Source: Ignavibacteria bacterium
GTDB taxonomy: Bacteria; Bacteroidota; Ignavibacteria; Ignavibacteriales; Ignavibacteriaceae
Reading direction: 5' to 3'
Assembly: GCA_030684555.1 (NCBI GenBank)
Contig: JAUXVN010000058.1
Span: 1-59,588 of the forward strand
DNA length: 59,588 bases
Below are positions 52,279 to 59,588 of the stretch, piece by piece. Position 1 is the first letter of the stretch; every line of letters begins with the position of its first letter. Under the pieces are notes generated by a model. That model did not search any database and had not been told where the DNA came from. It saw nothing but the letters and a program-made list of their open reading frames with translations. The position numbers and the translations under genes are program-made.

Positions 52279-52416
52279 TAAGAAAAACTGCCTTGATAAT
52301 AGACCAAAATATGTTGAATGTAAATATTTCAAAAAATGCTTCAAGAAAAAAGGAAAAGATAGTTACATCTCGATTTTAAAATAAGTAATTTTGTCAATAA
52401 AATTAGGGGATTATTT

Positions 52417-53574
52417 ATGATTGATGAAAAAAAGATAAAACTCCGCAACGGTAATCAAATGATTGCGGAAGGTGCAATACAAGCCGGTTGTAAGTTTTTT
52501 GCCGGTTATCCGATAACTCCGGCTTCCGGTATTTATAAGGGAATGATTGATTTATTGCCTCACGTTGAAGGTGTAGCAATAAGTTCACCGGACGAAATTT
52601 CGGCACTTGCTTATTGCGTTGGTGCTTCGATGCGGGGGGTAAAATCAATGACCGCAACATCAGGTCCAGGCTGGGCATTGATGATTGAAACATTTCAGTA
52701 CGCCCTGATAACTGAAACTCCTGTGGTAATATCGATTGTTCAAAGATTAGGTCCATGTACAGGAGGCGCGACTCAAGGGGCACAAGGGGATATTTTGTTA
52801 ACTGCATACGCCACAAGCGGCGGCTATACTTTCCCGATACTTTATCCTACAACTCCACGTGAATGTTTTGAATTAACCGTTAAAGCTTTTTCCTGGGCTG
52901 AAAAATACCGTACACCTGTAATTCTTTTAAGCGATAAAGAAATCGGAATGACAACTGAAAGTGTAAATTTTGAAGGACTCGATCAGTTAAAATCTGAAGA
53001 TAGAAAATATATTAACGAAAATGATTCGGACTTCAAAAATTGGAAAATGTATGGTTTCAGTAAGTCGGATGAAATATCAAAATTTGCTGAAGTCGGTGGA
53101 GATGTAAAGGTTACAGCAACCGGTTCCGCTCATAATATGTCGGGAGAATTAAAGAAAAATGACCCCGAAACACTCGCAGTGCTTCGTCATATTGAAGAAA
53201 AAATTCAACTTCATAAAGATGAAATGATTCTTGTTGAAGAAGATTTTGAGGCTGATTCTGATACATTGATTATTAGTTTCGGGATTTCTGCAAGAACAGC
53301 GCGTCAAGCAGTTAAAGATGCACGTTCGGAAGGAGAGAAAGTTTCTCATTTGATAATCTATAGTCTATTTCCGGTTCCTGAAAAAACAATTCAAAGTGCC
53401 GCATCCGGAAAAACAAAAATTATAATCCCCGAAGAAAATATGAACGGACAATATAGAAGTGTAATTCAGCATTTATTTAAAGATCAAGAAGTAATTGGAA
53501 TAAATAAAATTGGAGCAATGATAACTCCTTCTGAAATAATAAACGCTATTAAAGGGGAGGTTTATCATGCTTAA
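52417..53574 (+). CDS. 2-oxoacid:ferredoxin oxidoreductase, alpha subunit
   Basis: A 385-residue alpha subunit of the KorA/VorB type. Typical motifs are AGCKFFAGYPITPASGIYKG at about 24-43, SSPDEISALAYCVGASMRG, and ATSGPGWALMIETFQYALIT. The complex oxidatively decarboxylates a 2-oxoacid (most likely 2-oxoglutarate) to the acyl-CoA and reduces ferredoxin, or runs in reverse in the reductive TCA cycle. It overlaps the beta-gamma subunit gene by 8 bp, so both are coupled. The substrate cannot be fixed from sequence alone. The gene is complete. Confidence 0.9.
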   Translation: MIDEKKIKLRNGNQMIAEGAIQAGCKFFAGYPITPASGIYKGMIDLLPHVEGVAISSPDEISALAYCVGASMRGVKSMTATSGPGWALMIETFQYALITETPVVISIVQRLGPCTGGATQGAQGDILLTAYATSGGYTFPILYPTTPRECFELTVKAFSWAEKYRTPVILLSDKEIGMTTESVNFEGLDQLKSEDRKYINENDSDFKNWKMYGFSKSDEISKFAEVGGDVKVTATGSAHNMSGELKKNDPETLAVLRHIEEKIQLHKDEMILVEEDFEADSDTLIISFGISARTARQAVKDARSEGEKVSHLIIYSLFPVPEKTIQSAASGKTKIIIPEENMNGQYRSVIQHLFKDQEVIGINKIGAMITPSEIINAIKGEVYHA

Positions 53575-54895
53575 GAATAACGGTCTCGAATGCACATATA
53601 TGACTCAAGGGGCTGTAATGCCTTATTGTAAAGGGTGCGGACATACAATAGTTACAAAAAAACTTAACGAAGCTCTTGAAAAATTAAATTATCCCCCTTC
53701 TGATGTTGTTCTGGTGACTGATATCGGTTGTATTGGACTTATTGATGCATTATTCGATAAAGTTCATACAGTTCACACCACACACGGAAGATCAACCGCT
53801 TTTGCAACGGGAATTGCAGTTGCCGATAAAACTATCGGTAAGAAAAAATTAAAAACCATTGTAATGATTGGTGACGGCGGTTCAATGATTGGACTGCTTC
53901 ACATTGTTAACGCCGCATTATTAAATACTGATGTTACGGTATTAATTGCAAATAATTTCCTTTTTGGTATGACAGGGGGACAACAATCCTCATTTTCTCC
54001 GATTGATTTCATAACTCAAACTACTCCTCAAGGAAATATTATTCCACCACTTGATATTTGCAGTGTTGCAATATCGGCAAAAGCTGAATTTGTTGCCCGA
54101 AAAGTAGCATCAGATAAAGACCTTGTTGATGTATTTGCAGCAGCAATTAGTCATGATGGCTTTTCAATAGTAGAAGTACTTGAGCTTTGCACAGAACATG
54201 CTACTACAAAAAATGAACTTAAAGGGAGTGAACTGGTAAACATTGCTGAGAAACATGGTCACGCTCTCGGTATTATCAAATCTGACGATTCAAGAATAGA
54301 GTTTGGTAAAAATTATGTTGGGAAGTATCATTCCGAACAGAAATCGATTAAACCAAAAGATAGCGGAATTGAAATTGAAGCTAATAACAGTCTCACTAAA
54401 CCAATCAGCTTTTTTATTTCAGGAAGTGCGGGGGAGAAAGTACAGTCAGCGGCGGCAATGCTTTGTGAATCTGCTGTAAGATCAGGTTTGTTTACTTCAC
54501 AGAAGAATGATAATCCGGTTACACAGGGTTCAGGTTTTTCATTATCGGAAGTTATTATTTCGCCTGAAGAAATATTATATACAGGGGCTGATTACCCATC
54601 TGTAGTTGTGATTGCATCGGAAGAAGGATTAAAAGAGGCTATTGCTCAGAAGGTATTTGAAAGGGTTACAGAAGAAAGTATTATTATAACAGATGAAAGC
54701 TTGACTTTACCCGGTTGTAAGGGAGAAGTTGTAAAAATTTCATTACGTAAATCATGCGGAGCGAATAAGGCAGCATTAGGTGCAATCGATTATTTTATAT
54801 CTAATAAAAATCCGTTTCCAACCGAAGTATTACATAAATTAATCGAAAAGAAATTCGGTAGTTATGAGAGCTTTTATAAAGAAAAATTTATCTAA
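53567..54895 (+). CDS. 2-oxoacid:ferredoxin oxidoreductase, beta-gamma fusion subunit
   Basis: A 442-residue protein. The N-terminal half is the TPP-binding beta subunit: CKGCGH (21-26) and the TPP motif GDGGSMIGLLHIVNAALLNT with VTVLIANN. The C-terminal half (about 280-442) resembles the gamma subunit (FFISGSAGEKVQSAAAMLCE ... YPSVVVIASEEG). Beta and gamma are usually separate genes; here they are fused, with a lysine-rich linker at about 255-280. Together with the alpha gene it makes a full minimal complex. No ferredoxin-like delta domain is present. Confidence 0.88.
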   Translation: MLKNNGLECTYMTQGAVMPYCKGCGHTIVTKKLNEALEKLNYPPSDVVLVTDIGCIGLIDALFDKVHTVHTTHGRSTAFATGIAVADKTIGKKKLKTIVMIGDGGSMIGLLHIVNAALLNTDVTVLIANNFLFGMTGGQQSSFSPIDFITQTTPQGNIIPPLDICSVAISAKAEFVARKVASDKDLVDVFAAAISHDGFSIVEVLELCTEHATTKNELKGSELVNIAEKHGHALGIIKSDDSRIEFGKNYVGKYHSEQKSIKPKDSGIEIEANNSLTKPISFFISGSAGEKVQSAAAMLCESAVRSGLFTSQKNDNPVTQGSGFSLSEVIISPEEILYTGADYPSVVVIASEEGLKEAIAQKVFERVTEESIIITDESLTLPGCKGEVVKISLRKSCGANKAALGAIDYFISNKNPFPTEVLHKLIEKKFGSYESFYKEKFI

Positions 54896-54904
54896 TTGAA
54901 AGTG

Positions 54905-54954
54905 AATACTTCAATAGAGTTACCCGCCATTCAGACTCTTTGAAGTATTTATTT
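54905..54954 (+). terminator. Terminator after the oxidoreductase genes
   Basis: AATACTTCAA-t-AGAGT pairs with ACTCT-TTGAAGTATT (10 + 5 base pairs with one bulge), followed by a T-rich stretch. It begins 10 bp after the stop codon. Confidence 0.85.
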
Positions 54955-55643
54955 ATTTTCGGGGGAAACTTTAAATGCCACAGAAATCACACTTCTTTAT
55001 TCATGATGACCATTTTTCAGTGGAAGCAGAGCGGATGTAGAGCGGAAGCAGTGCGAATTCAGAGCGGAATCAGTAGAGGTTTATATGGAGTGTATATCGA
55101 GTGTATAAGGACTCTATTACGACTTTTGATGGAAAAGTCACCAATTTTTCGCATTTTCCCATCATTCGGTTTTAAGATTATTTTGCAGGGAACAGTCCCG
55201 ATCGTTCCCTACATTTAAGAAATTGGGGAGGATAGAGAGTTTAATTTTTAATCCATCCGTCAAGAATAAGGGAAAATTGAATATCCCCGCCGTCACAATC
55301 CTCTTGACAGTCTATTTATTCAGAATTATGCGGAATAATATCAATATTAAAGAATATTTATTCATTTGAATAGTGCAATTTAGGTCAATTATTAAGTATT
55401 CTTCTATTTGATTTAATATTTATTTTGAATTGTATGTTTAAATAATTATGTTTGAATAAACATTAAGAGGGAATATTCAGTGCCGGTATTTTCTTCGTTA
55501 AAAATAGGTTATTCAAAAATGAAACTCATTAGTTTGGGTAATAACATTTCACACTTAACTTCAGTACTCCAGACTTCAGTAAAACAACATCCATCAAGCT
55601 TTTTTAATCAAATAGCACTCAAATTTATTATTCGGAATTGTGA
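54955..55643 (+). other. 689-bp leader upstream of the integron integrase
   Basis: It contains the second 11-bp repeat array (55018-55138), then about 500 bp of AT-rich DNA without a gene. A TTGACA at about 55305 with a possible TATGCG 17 bp later is a candidate integrase promoter. A LexA-type SOS box was not found by eye. No attC is visible here. Confidence 0.5.
55018..55138 (+). repeat. Array of degenerate 11-bp tandem units (copy 2)
   Basis: Eleven 11-bp units follow one another, including CAGTGGAAGCA, GAGCGGATGTA, GAGCGGAAGCA, GTGCGAATTCA, GAGCGGAATCA, TATGGAGTGTA, TATCGAGTGTA and TTACGACTTTT. The order of GC-rich then AT-rich units is the same as in the minus-strand array at 9210-9319. 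Several units are identical or one base apart between the two loci. It is not coding. Confidence 0.8.
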
Positions 55644-56636
55644 ATGATTAGAGAAAGCAATATCGTTTCCTTAAAAATCAATAAACAGCCGAAATTACTT
55701 GACCGGGTAAAAACGCAGCTTCGTGTTAATCATTACAGCAAAAAAACTGAAGAGGCTTATACATCATGGATAAAAAGATATATACTTTTCCACAACAAAA
55801 AACATCCGGAGGAGATGGGAGAAGAAGAAGTAAAACAATTCTTGAATTATCTTGCGGTTGAGAAACATGTTTCAGCTTCGACACAGAATCAGGCACTCTG
55901 TTCAATCCTATTTTTGTACAAAAATGTGTTAAGGAAAAAATTTGGTTGGATGGAAAATTTAATAAAAGCAAAAAAGAGTAGACGAGTTCCGGTTGTTTTC
56001 ACTAGAAGTGAAGTGCGAGAAGTTTTCAGGCATCTCGATGGGGTGATAAAACTGATTTGTTCGTTATTATATGGATCGGGTTTGAGACTTGGCGAAGCTT
56101 TAAATTTACGTATCAAAGATATTAACTTCGATATGCATCAAATAATTGTAAGAGAATCAAAAGGAGAGAAAGATAGAATAACTACATTATCAAATACGAT
56201 TATTCCGGAGTTAAAACAACATTTGAATAAAGTCTATTTACAGCATAAAAATGACCTAAAGAAAGGTAAAGGGAAAACGAAGCTACCTAATGCTTTAATA
56301 CACAAATACCCAAATGCAGACAAAGATTATTATTGGCAGTTTGTATTCCCTGCTGATAAGTTTATAAAAGATGAGAATAGTGATTTAATTTTCAGATTTC
56401 ATATTCATGAAAGTACAGTACAGAAATCGATTAAAAACGCTGTTAAAAAAGCGAAAATATTAAAACCGGCGACTTCACACACTTTCAGGCACTCTTTTGC
56501 TACGCATTTATTGGAGTCAGGTTATGATATTAGAACTATACAAGAATTGTTAGGACATAGTAGTGTAAAAACGACCATGATATACACTCATGTTGCCAAT
56601 TTAGGAGCCGGAGTAAAAAGTCCATTAGATGATTAA
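55644..56636 (+). CDS. intI: Integron integrase IntI
   Basis: A 330-residue tyrosine recombinase. Catalytic residues are R148 (GSGLRLGE), K173, H279 and R282 ([12 protein letters not shown]), H305 ([10 protein letters not shown]) and Y314 (IYTHV). The IntI-specific patch lies at 214-236 ([20 protein letters not shown], then VFPA), separating it from XerC/D. It would recombine attI and attC sites. It is unusual in reading toward the cassettes, which are on the same strand; integrases normally face away. The gene is complete, so the integron may be active. Confidence 0.95.
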   Translation: MIRESNIVSLKINKQPKLLDRVKTQLRVNHYSKKTEEAYTSWIKRYILFHNKKHPEEMGEEEVKQFLNYLAVEKHVSASTQNQALCSILFLYKNVLRKKFGWMENLIKAKKSRRVPVVFTRSEVREVFRHLDGVIKLICSLLYGSGLRLGEALNLRIKDINFDMHQIIVRESKGEKDRITTLSNTIIPELKQHLNKVYLQHKNDLKKGKGKTKLPNALIHKYPNADKDYYWQFVFPADKFIKDENSDLIFRFHIHESTVQKSIKNAVKKAKILKPATSHTFRHSFATHLLESGYDIRTIQELLGHSSVKTTMIYTHVANLGAGVKSPLDD

Positions 56637-56798
56637 CGTTTATAGTTTTTTAGTGAGAATTAGTTTTCTTGTTTTGAGATGATGGAAATAGGTGTTGAAT
56701 CTCAATAAGTTATTTCGTTTAAGGGAGTTATAGTGATTGGATTAAATTTTAATAAGAGTTTTAGCCCGAAAGGTGTTTCGTGCTAATGTTACAAAAAA

Positions 56799-56833
56799 TA
56801 GCCGATGTCAATCGGCTCAATTAATAGTTATAC
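56799..56833 (+). repeat. attI: Candidate attI / first cassette junction
   Basis: GTTATAC at 56827-56833 fits the attI/attC core GTTRRRY loosely and resembles the R' boxes at 59456 (GTTATAT) and 42701 (GTTATAA). A perfect hairpin AGCCGAT-GTCA-ATCGGCT lies at 56799-56816 next to it. The first cassette gene begins 20 bp later. The position after intI is right for attI, but no second binding site was identified by eye. Confidence 0.5.
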
Positions 56834-56852
56834 ATTTTCGATAGGTGATAAT

Positions 56853-57398
56853 ATGGAAGCTAATCCACTGCAAAAATTAATTGTAATCGTGATTGTTTGG
56901 ATTGTTGTCCCAATAATTCTTTTGGGATTATTTATGTTATCTAGATCTATTGTTGAAAAAGCGAAAAATGGTGAACACAAGTTATCAACTCGTGCTGGCT
57001 TTTGGGCGGGTTTAATAGCATTCGTGATTTTCCTTATTTATGAATTACCATCGATTAAATTTCCTGACTTCAATTCAGTTTCATCTATCAATATATACTT
57101 TTGGGTTCTTCTTATATCTTGCGTTGCGGGTTATTTTTTTCTGCATTTTCTCAAGATTACAATTCCAACGAGAATGGCTGGTTTTGTAGTTCTTCTATTT
57201 GTCTTTTGTAGTCTTTCATCTTTATTTAGTTACTTTTTTATTCAATCAATAAACGATGTATTGATGTCGTTATCGTTAGGGCTAGCATTTGGAGTATTGG
57301 TACATATTATAATATCACCCAAAATGATAAATGATATTTTTGTAACAGAAGAACCGAAACAAAATATTACTGTTTCAAACGATAATAAAAATGTATAA
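56853..57398 (+). CDS. Cassette 1: four-helix membrane protein
   Basis: About 181 residues with four hydrophobic helices (about 7-31, 48-66, 77-97 and 107-128), plus a further hydrophobic stretch near 140. A short hydrophilic tail (EEPKQNITVSNDNKNV) follows. It is an integral inner-membrane protein of unknown function. The ATG at 56853 is preferred over one 16 codons upstream, which would cross the likely attI core. The stop codon lies within the R'' box of the following attC, the usual tight packing of cassette ORFs. Confidence 0.75.
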   Translation: MEANPLQKLIVIVIVWIVVPIILLGLFMLSRSIVEKAKNGEHKLSTRAGFWAGLIAFVIFLIYELPSIKFPDFNSVSSINIYFWVLLISCVAGYFFLHFLKITIPTRMAGFVVLLFVFCSLSSLFSYFFIQSINDVLMSLSLGLAFGVLVHIIISPKMINDIFVTEEPKQNITVSNDNKNV

Positions 57399-57581
57399 CA
57401 AGTTCTTCAAGCCGACCGCTTTAAACTGTTCGGCATTTTTGTAATTATAAAGTTTCGTTGTAAAAGTATGCTGCTCTTTAAAGTGTGACTTACTGAACGA
57501 AGTAATAAACAAATTATTGGCATTGGTTTTCAAAGCTGCATTTCTGTGTTGGGCGGCGGCTTAAAAACAACGTCGTTAGGC
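57393..57581 (+). repeat. attC: Integron attC site (A)
   Basis: R'' is GTATAAC (57393-57399) and R' is GTTAGGC (57575-57581). The arms AAGCCGACCGC and GCGGCGGCTT pair perfectly apart from one extra-helical A, the diagnostic feature of attC. The site is 189 bp long, with a variable internal region. It separates cassettes 1 and 2. Confidence 0.85.
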
Positions 57582-57594
57582 TGTTAAAGGTAAT

Positions 57595-57930
57595 ATGATG
57601 CAGAAAAAATATATTTTCATTTTACTAGCTCTTTTTACAGTCGGCTTGCTTCTTTTTTTCCGTTTGTTTTGTGGAATCTTTGTTATTCAACCTATAGGAG
57701 CTATCCCCGAAGGTGCAACAATTATATATTGGAGAAGCGGATTGGATATTCCCTTCTTAGCATCTGCTGATGGAATGCTTGATGAAGCGGGAGCTGGTGT
57801 TTCTTTGCTAGGTAGGGCATTGATGCTTGCAAAATTTGCAGAGCCTATTAAAGAGAGAGAGATTATCAGATTTGGATATTCAGAAACTTTTTATTTGTGG
57901 TCAACCGGTGGGAAGAAATATGAAAGATAA
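57595..57930 (+). CDS. Cassette 2, first gene: small membrane protein
   Basis: A 110-residue protein. One N-terminal transmembrane segment (about 6-32, YIFILLALFTVGLLLFFRLF) is followed by a short extracytoplasmic or cytoplasmic domain (IPEGATIIYWRSGLDIPFLA). No known motif is visible. It overlaps the metallopeptidase gene by 11 bp (ATGAAAGATAA), so the two are translationally coupled. It begins 14 bp after the attC R' box, which is typical of a cassette gene. Unknown function. Confidence 0.7.
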   Translation: MMQKKYIFILLALFTVGLLLFFRLFCGIFVIQPIGAIPEGATIIYWRSGLDIPFLASADGMLDEAGAGVSLLGRALMLAKFAEPIKEREIIRFGYSETFYLWSTGGKKYER

Positions 57931-58351
57931 ATTGATTCAAAAAGTAAATGAATTTTGTAAAAATGGAAATCTCGAATTATATCGTGACATATTGAAGGAT
58001 ATATTTTTAAAAATTGGAAATGCAAATTGTAAGATTTCTGCTAGATATGATTCAGATCTTTCAAACCATATTAGCAACAATGACTATTGTTTGATTCAAA
58101 TCTCATTAAGACGCAAATATGATAAACCAATACATATAATTTGGATAATTCTACACGAGTTTGGACATCATTTATCCGGACCCATTAAAAAACAATACGA
58201 AAATAATATTGAATTGTTAATTAAGAGCGAACAAAATGCTTGGAATTTAGCAGAGAATGAGATTCACAACTATCCAGAATTATTAATTGAGAGTGTAGAT
58301 TTCAATGAGTTCAAAGAAAAAGAATTAGAGTCATATTATAACAAACTGTAA
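57920..58351 (+). CDS. Cassette 2, second gene: HEFGHH metallopeptidase-like protein
   Basis: A 143-residue protein with the zinc-protease motif HEFGHHLSG at about 75-83 (HExxH), preceded by IHIIWIILH. The size and motif resemble the ImmA/IrrE (COG2856) peptidases, which cleave repressors, but the N-terminal part is not recognised. The ATG at 57920 is chosen because it overlaps the upstream stop; a longer frame upstream lacks support. It lies 7 bp before the next gene. A regulatory or antitoxin-cleaving role is a guess. Confidence 0.75.
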   Translation: MKDKLIQKVNEFCKNGNLELYRDILKDIFLKIGNANCKISARYDSDLSNHISNNDYCLIQISLRRKYDKPIHIIWIILHEFGHHLSGPIKKQYENNIELLIKSEQNAWNLAENEIHNYPELLIESVDFNEFKEKELESYYNKL

Positions 58352-58358
58352 TAAGGTT

Positions 58359-59231
58359 ATGAATTCAAAAGGCATTCTTAGAAATCAAAAATTTATCTTA
58401 ATAGCATTTATTCTTTTTCTAACTTTATTAATCGCCACAATTCATAATTTATTTTTTAATGAAGGGACAGATTCAAATAGCAAAAATATTGATTCTAATA
58501 AAGAATATTTTTCACAGATTGATAAATTACAACAAGAAAATACTCAGCTTAAAACTGAATTAGATTCATTAAAGAGAACGGATTTATATTATTATCAATC
58601 TGGAATTACTTCTTTTGATTCTGCTCATAAAAATAATTCACTAAAAGAAATTGAAAAGTCTAAAAAATCATTTGAAGATTTATTAAAAAAGTTTCCTAAT
58701 TCAAGTTACTTATCTGAGTCAAAACTAAAATTAAAGGAATTAGCTATCCTAAAAGATAAAATTGAAAAATATAATTCAACTGTCTCCCAAATTTATTCAT
58801 TTGCTGAAGCTCAAGAATATAAAAAAGCATTGCAGTTACTATCTAAATCTAAACAATTATTGAATCCTGATGAATTTGAAGAATTAAAAAAACTAATTGA
58901 GAAACAAAGAGATAAACCAATTATTGTGAGCATAAGGGATTTACTTTCAGAATCTAAAAAATATGAGGGAAAAATAGTGGAAGTTAGTTCACTTAGAGCA
59001 ATTAGCAATGATGTTCAAAGAAAATATTTCTCCACTTATAAATCCACTGGAATTGGTAGATTAGATTTTGATACAGATTTAGGAATAAAAGTTTACTATG
59101 ATAAAGCTTCAAATCGTGATGAACTAATTTATTTAACTGGTGATAATAATCCTGAAATGACAGTTATAGGAAAATTTGTGTACTACTCTTTTTTCGGAAG
59201 CTATATTGATGCAAAAGAGATTAAATATTAA
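58359..59231 (+). CDS. Cassette 2, third gene: coiled-coil membrane protein
   Basis: A 290-residue protein. A transmembrane helix (about 12-30, FILIAFILFLTLLIATIHNL) is followed by a coiled coil (about 47-72, IDKLQQENTQLKTELDSLKR), then a TPR-like region with 'SYLSESKLKLKELAILKDKI', and a C-terminal beta-rich domain (about 195-290, SIRDLLSESKKYEGKIVEVS) that resembles OB-fold or DUF-type surface domains. It probably faces the periplasm. It is 7 bp after the metallopeptidase gene and 7 bp before attC B. Unknown function. Confidence 0.7.
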   Translation: MNSKGILRNQKFILIAFILFLTLLIATIHNLFFNEGTDSNSKNIDSNKEYFSQIDKLQQENTQLKTELDSLKRTDLYYYQSGITSFDSAHKNNSLKEIEKSKKSFEDLLKKFPNSSYLSESKLKLKELAILKDKIEKYNSTVSQIYSFAEAQEYKKALQLLSKSKQLLNPDEFEELKKLIEKQRDKPIIVSIRDLLSESKKYEGKIVEVSSLRAISNDVQRKYFSTYKSTGIGRLDFDTDLGIKVYYDKASNRDELIYLTGDNNPEMTVIGKFVYYSFFGSYIDAKEIKY

Positions 59232-59238
59232 AGCAACT

Positions 59239-59462
59239 GCCTAACCAGCGCCTCAACGCCGACCGCCTTTTTGGTTCGGTGGTTTTATAATTATTGGCGT
59301 TTTATTTTTGTTAAGCATTTTGTTCTAAGTGTTCGTTCTAATTAATTAACTTGCCTTCGGTGCGTACTGAAAAAGTTACGCACCTACGGCTTAATCATCG
59401 GCAATTGTGTTTTACTTGGCTTCCTTGTTCTGGGCGGCGGGTTAGGCGCAACGCCGTTATAT
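59239..59462 (+). repeat. attC: Integron attC site (B)
   Basis: R'' is GCCTAAC (59239-59245), the canonical box, and R' is GTTATAT (59456-59462). The left arm CAGCGCCTCAACGCCGACCGCC matches the complement of the right arm GGGCGGCGGGTTAGGCGC with extra bases. An internal palindrome GGTGCGTA/TACGCACC lies in the spacer. The site is 224 bp long. It ends cassette 2 and starts cassette 3. Confidence 0.85.
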
Positions 59463-59513
59463 TGCTAAAATCACTTATTGTATAATAATAGTTATTCATC
59501 CTTTGGAGGAAAA

Positions 59514-59588
59514 ATGCAAGCATATCGTTATGAAACATTTGTTAGAAAAGCTTTTGGGTACAAATTGAACAAAGTTATTGAAAGAGGA
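59514..59588 (+). CDS. Cassette 3: partial gene
   Basis: A frame starting at an ATG, with a GGAGGA ribosome binding site at 59505-59510, reads MQAYRYETFVRKAFGYKLNK VIERG and runs off the window. It lies 52 bp after the attC B R' box. Too short to identify. Confidence 0.65.
   Translation, partial: MQAYRYETFVRKAFGYKLNKVIERG

Noticed and set aside
55018-55138. Part of a coding sequence (frame 54940-55218)
   Set aside because: Period 11 is not a multiple of 3, the same DNA appears on the other strand in another context, and the protein has no family features.
54955-55643. LexA/SOS box controlling intI
   Set aside because: No matching palindrome was visible by eye; a profile search would be needed.

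Overview
The window is an AT-rich bacterial chromosome segment, most likely from the Ignavibacteriota (Ignavibacterium/Melioribacter relatives, Bacteroidota-Chlorobiota superphylum). The best evidence is four proteins that end in a type IX secretion (T9SS) sorting domain containing the block YPNPFN(P/A)ST. That block is typical of this phylum and its neighbours. I found no rRNA, tRNA or CRISPR array.

Layout. (1) 0.3-9.3 kb, minus strand: a defence block with a DUF91/DUF5655 nuclease-like protein, a membrane TPR protein, and a type III restriction-modification operon (mod - DUF1016 nuclease - res). A 48-codon leftover of a type I hsdR lies upstream of mod. (2) 9.3-25 kb: housekeeping and envelope genes, namely a membrane-anchored MutS-like ATPase, RecQ, a YhcH/MFS pair, HtpG, an NlpC/P60-like T9SS protein, a beta-lactamase-fold hydrolase, PEGA and cupin proteins, and a cold-shock-like protein coupled to a GDPD. 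(3) 25-38.5 kb: a signalling and secretion cluster with a TPR histidine kinase, a lipoprotein, a GAF-sigma54 activator, a PEGA Ser/Thr kinase and a Kelch T9SS protein, then a second T9SS protein and a convergent DUF3160 T9SS protein. (4) 38.5-48 kb: an accessory graveyard. It holds dense palindromes, an isolated integron attC with a truncated cassette, a dead type I RM locus (hsdS and hsdR pseudogenes around intact DNA-binding and Doc genes), a 21-bp tandem array, and a type II RM system whose endonuclease gene has lost its middle while the methyltransferase is intact. (5) 48-55 kb: agmatine deiminase and N-carbamoylputrescine amidase, two exported MORN-repeat proteins, and a 2-oxoacid:ferredoxin oxidoreductase with a beta-gamma fused subunit. 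(6) 55.6 kb to the end: a chromosomal integron with an intact IntI, a probable attI, two complete attC sites and three cassettes. The last cassette runs off the window.

The integrase is co-directional with the cassettes and reads toward them, the reverse of the usual arrangement. The isolated attC 13 kb away belongs to the same attC family, so the integron or its relatives probably supplied part of the accessory region. Short palindromes with the core GAGAACCA.TTCTCG sit at the edges of several broken genes and probably took part in the decay. Two unlinked loci carry matching arrays of a degenerate 11-bp unit that I cannot assign to a known element.

The best candidates for undescribed biology are the inverted integron with its three-gene cassette (membrane protein, HEFGHH metallopeptidase, coiled-coil membrane protein), the 11-bp arrays, and the retained DNA-binding/Doc pair inside a dead type I RM locus.
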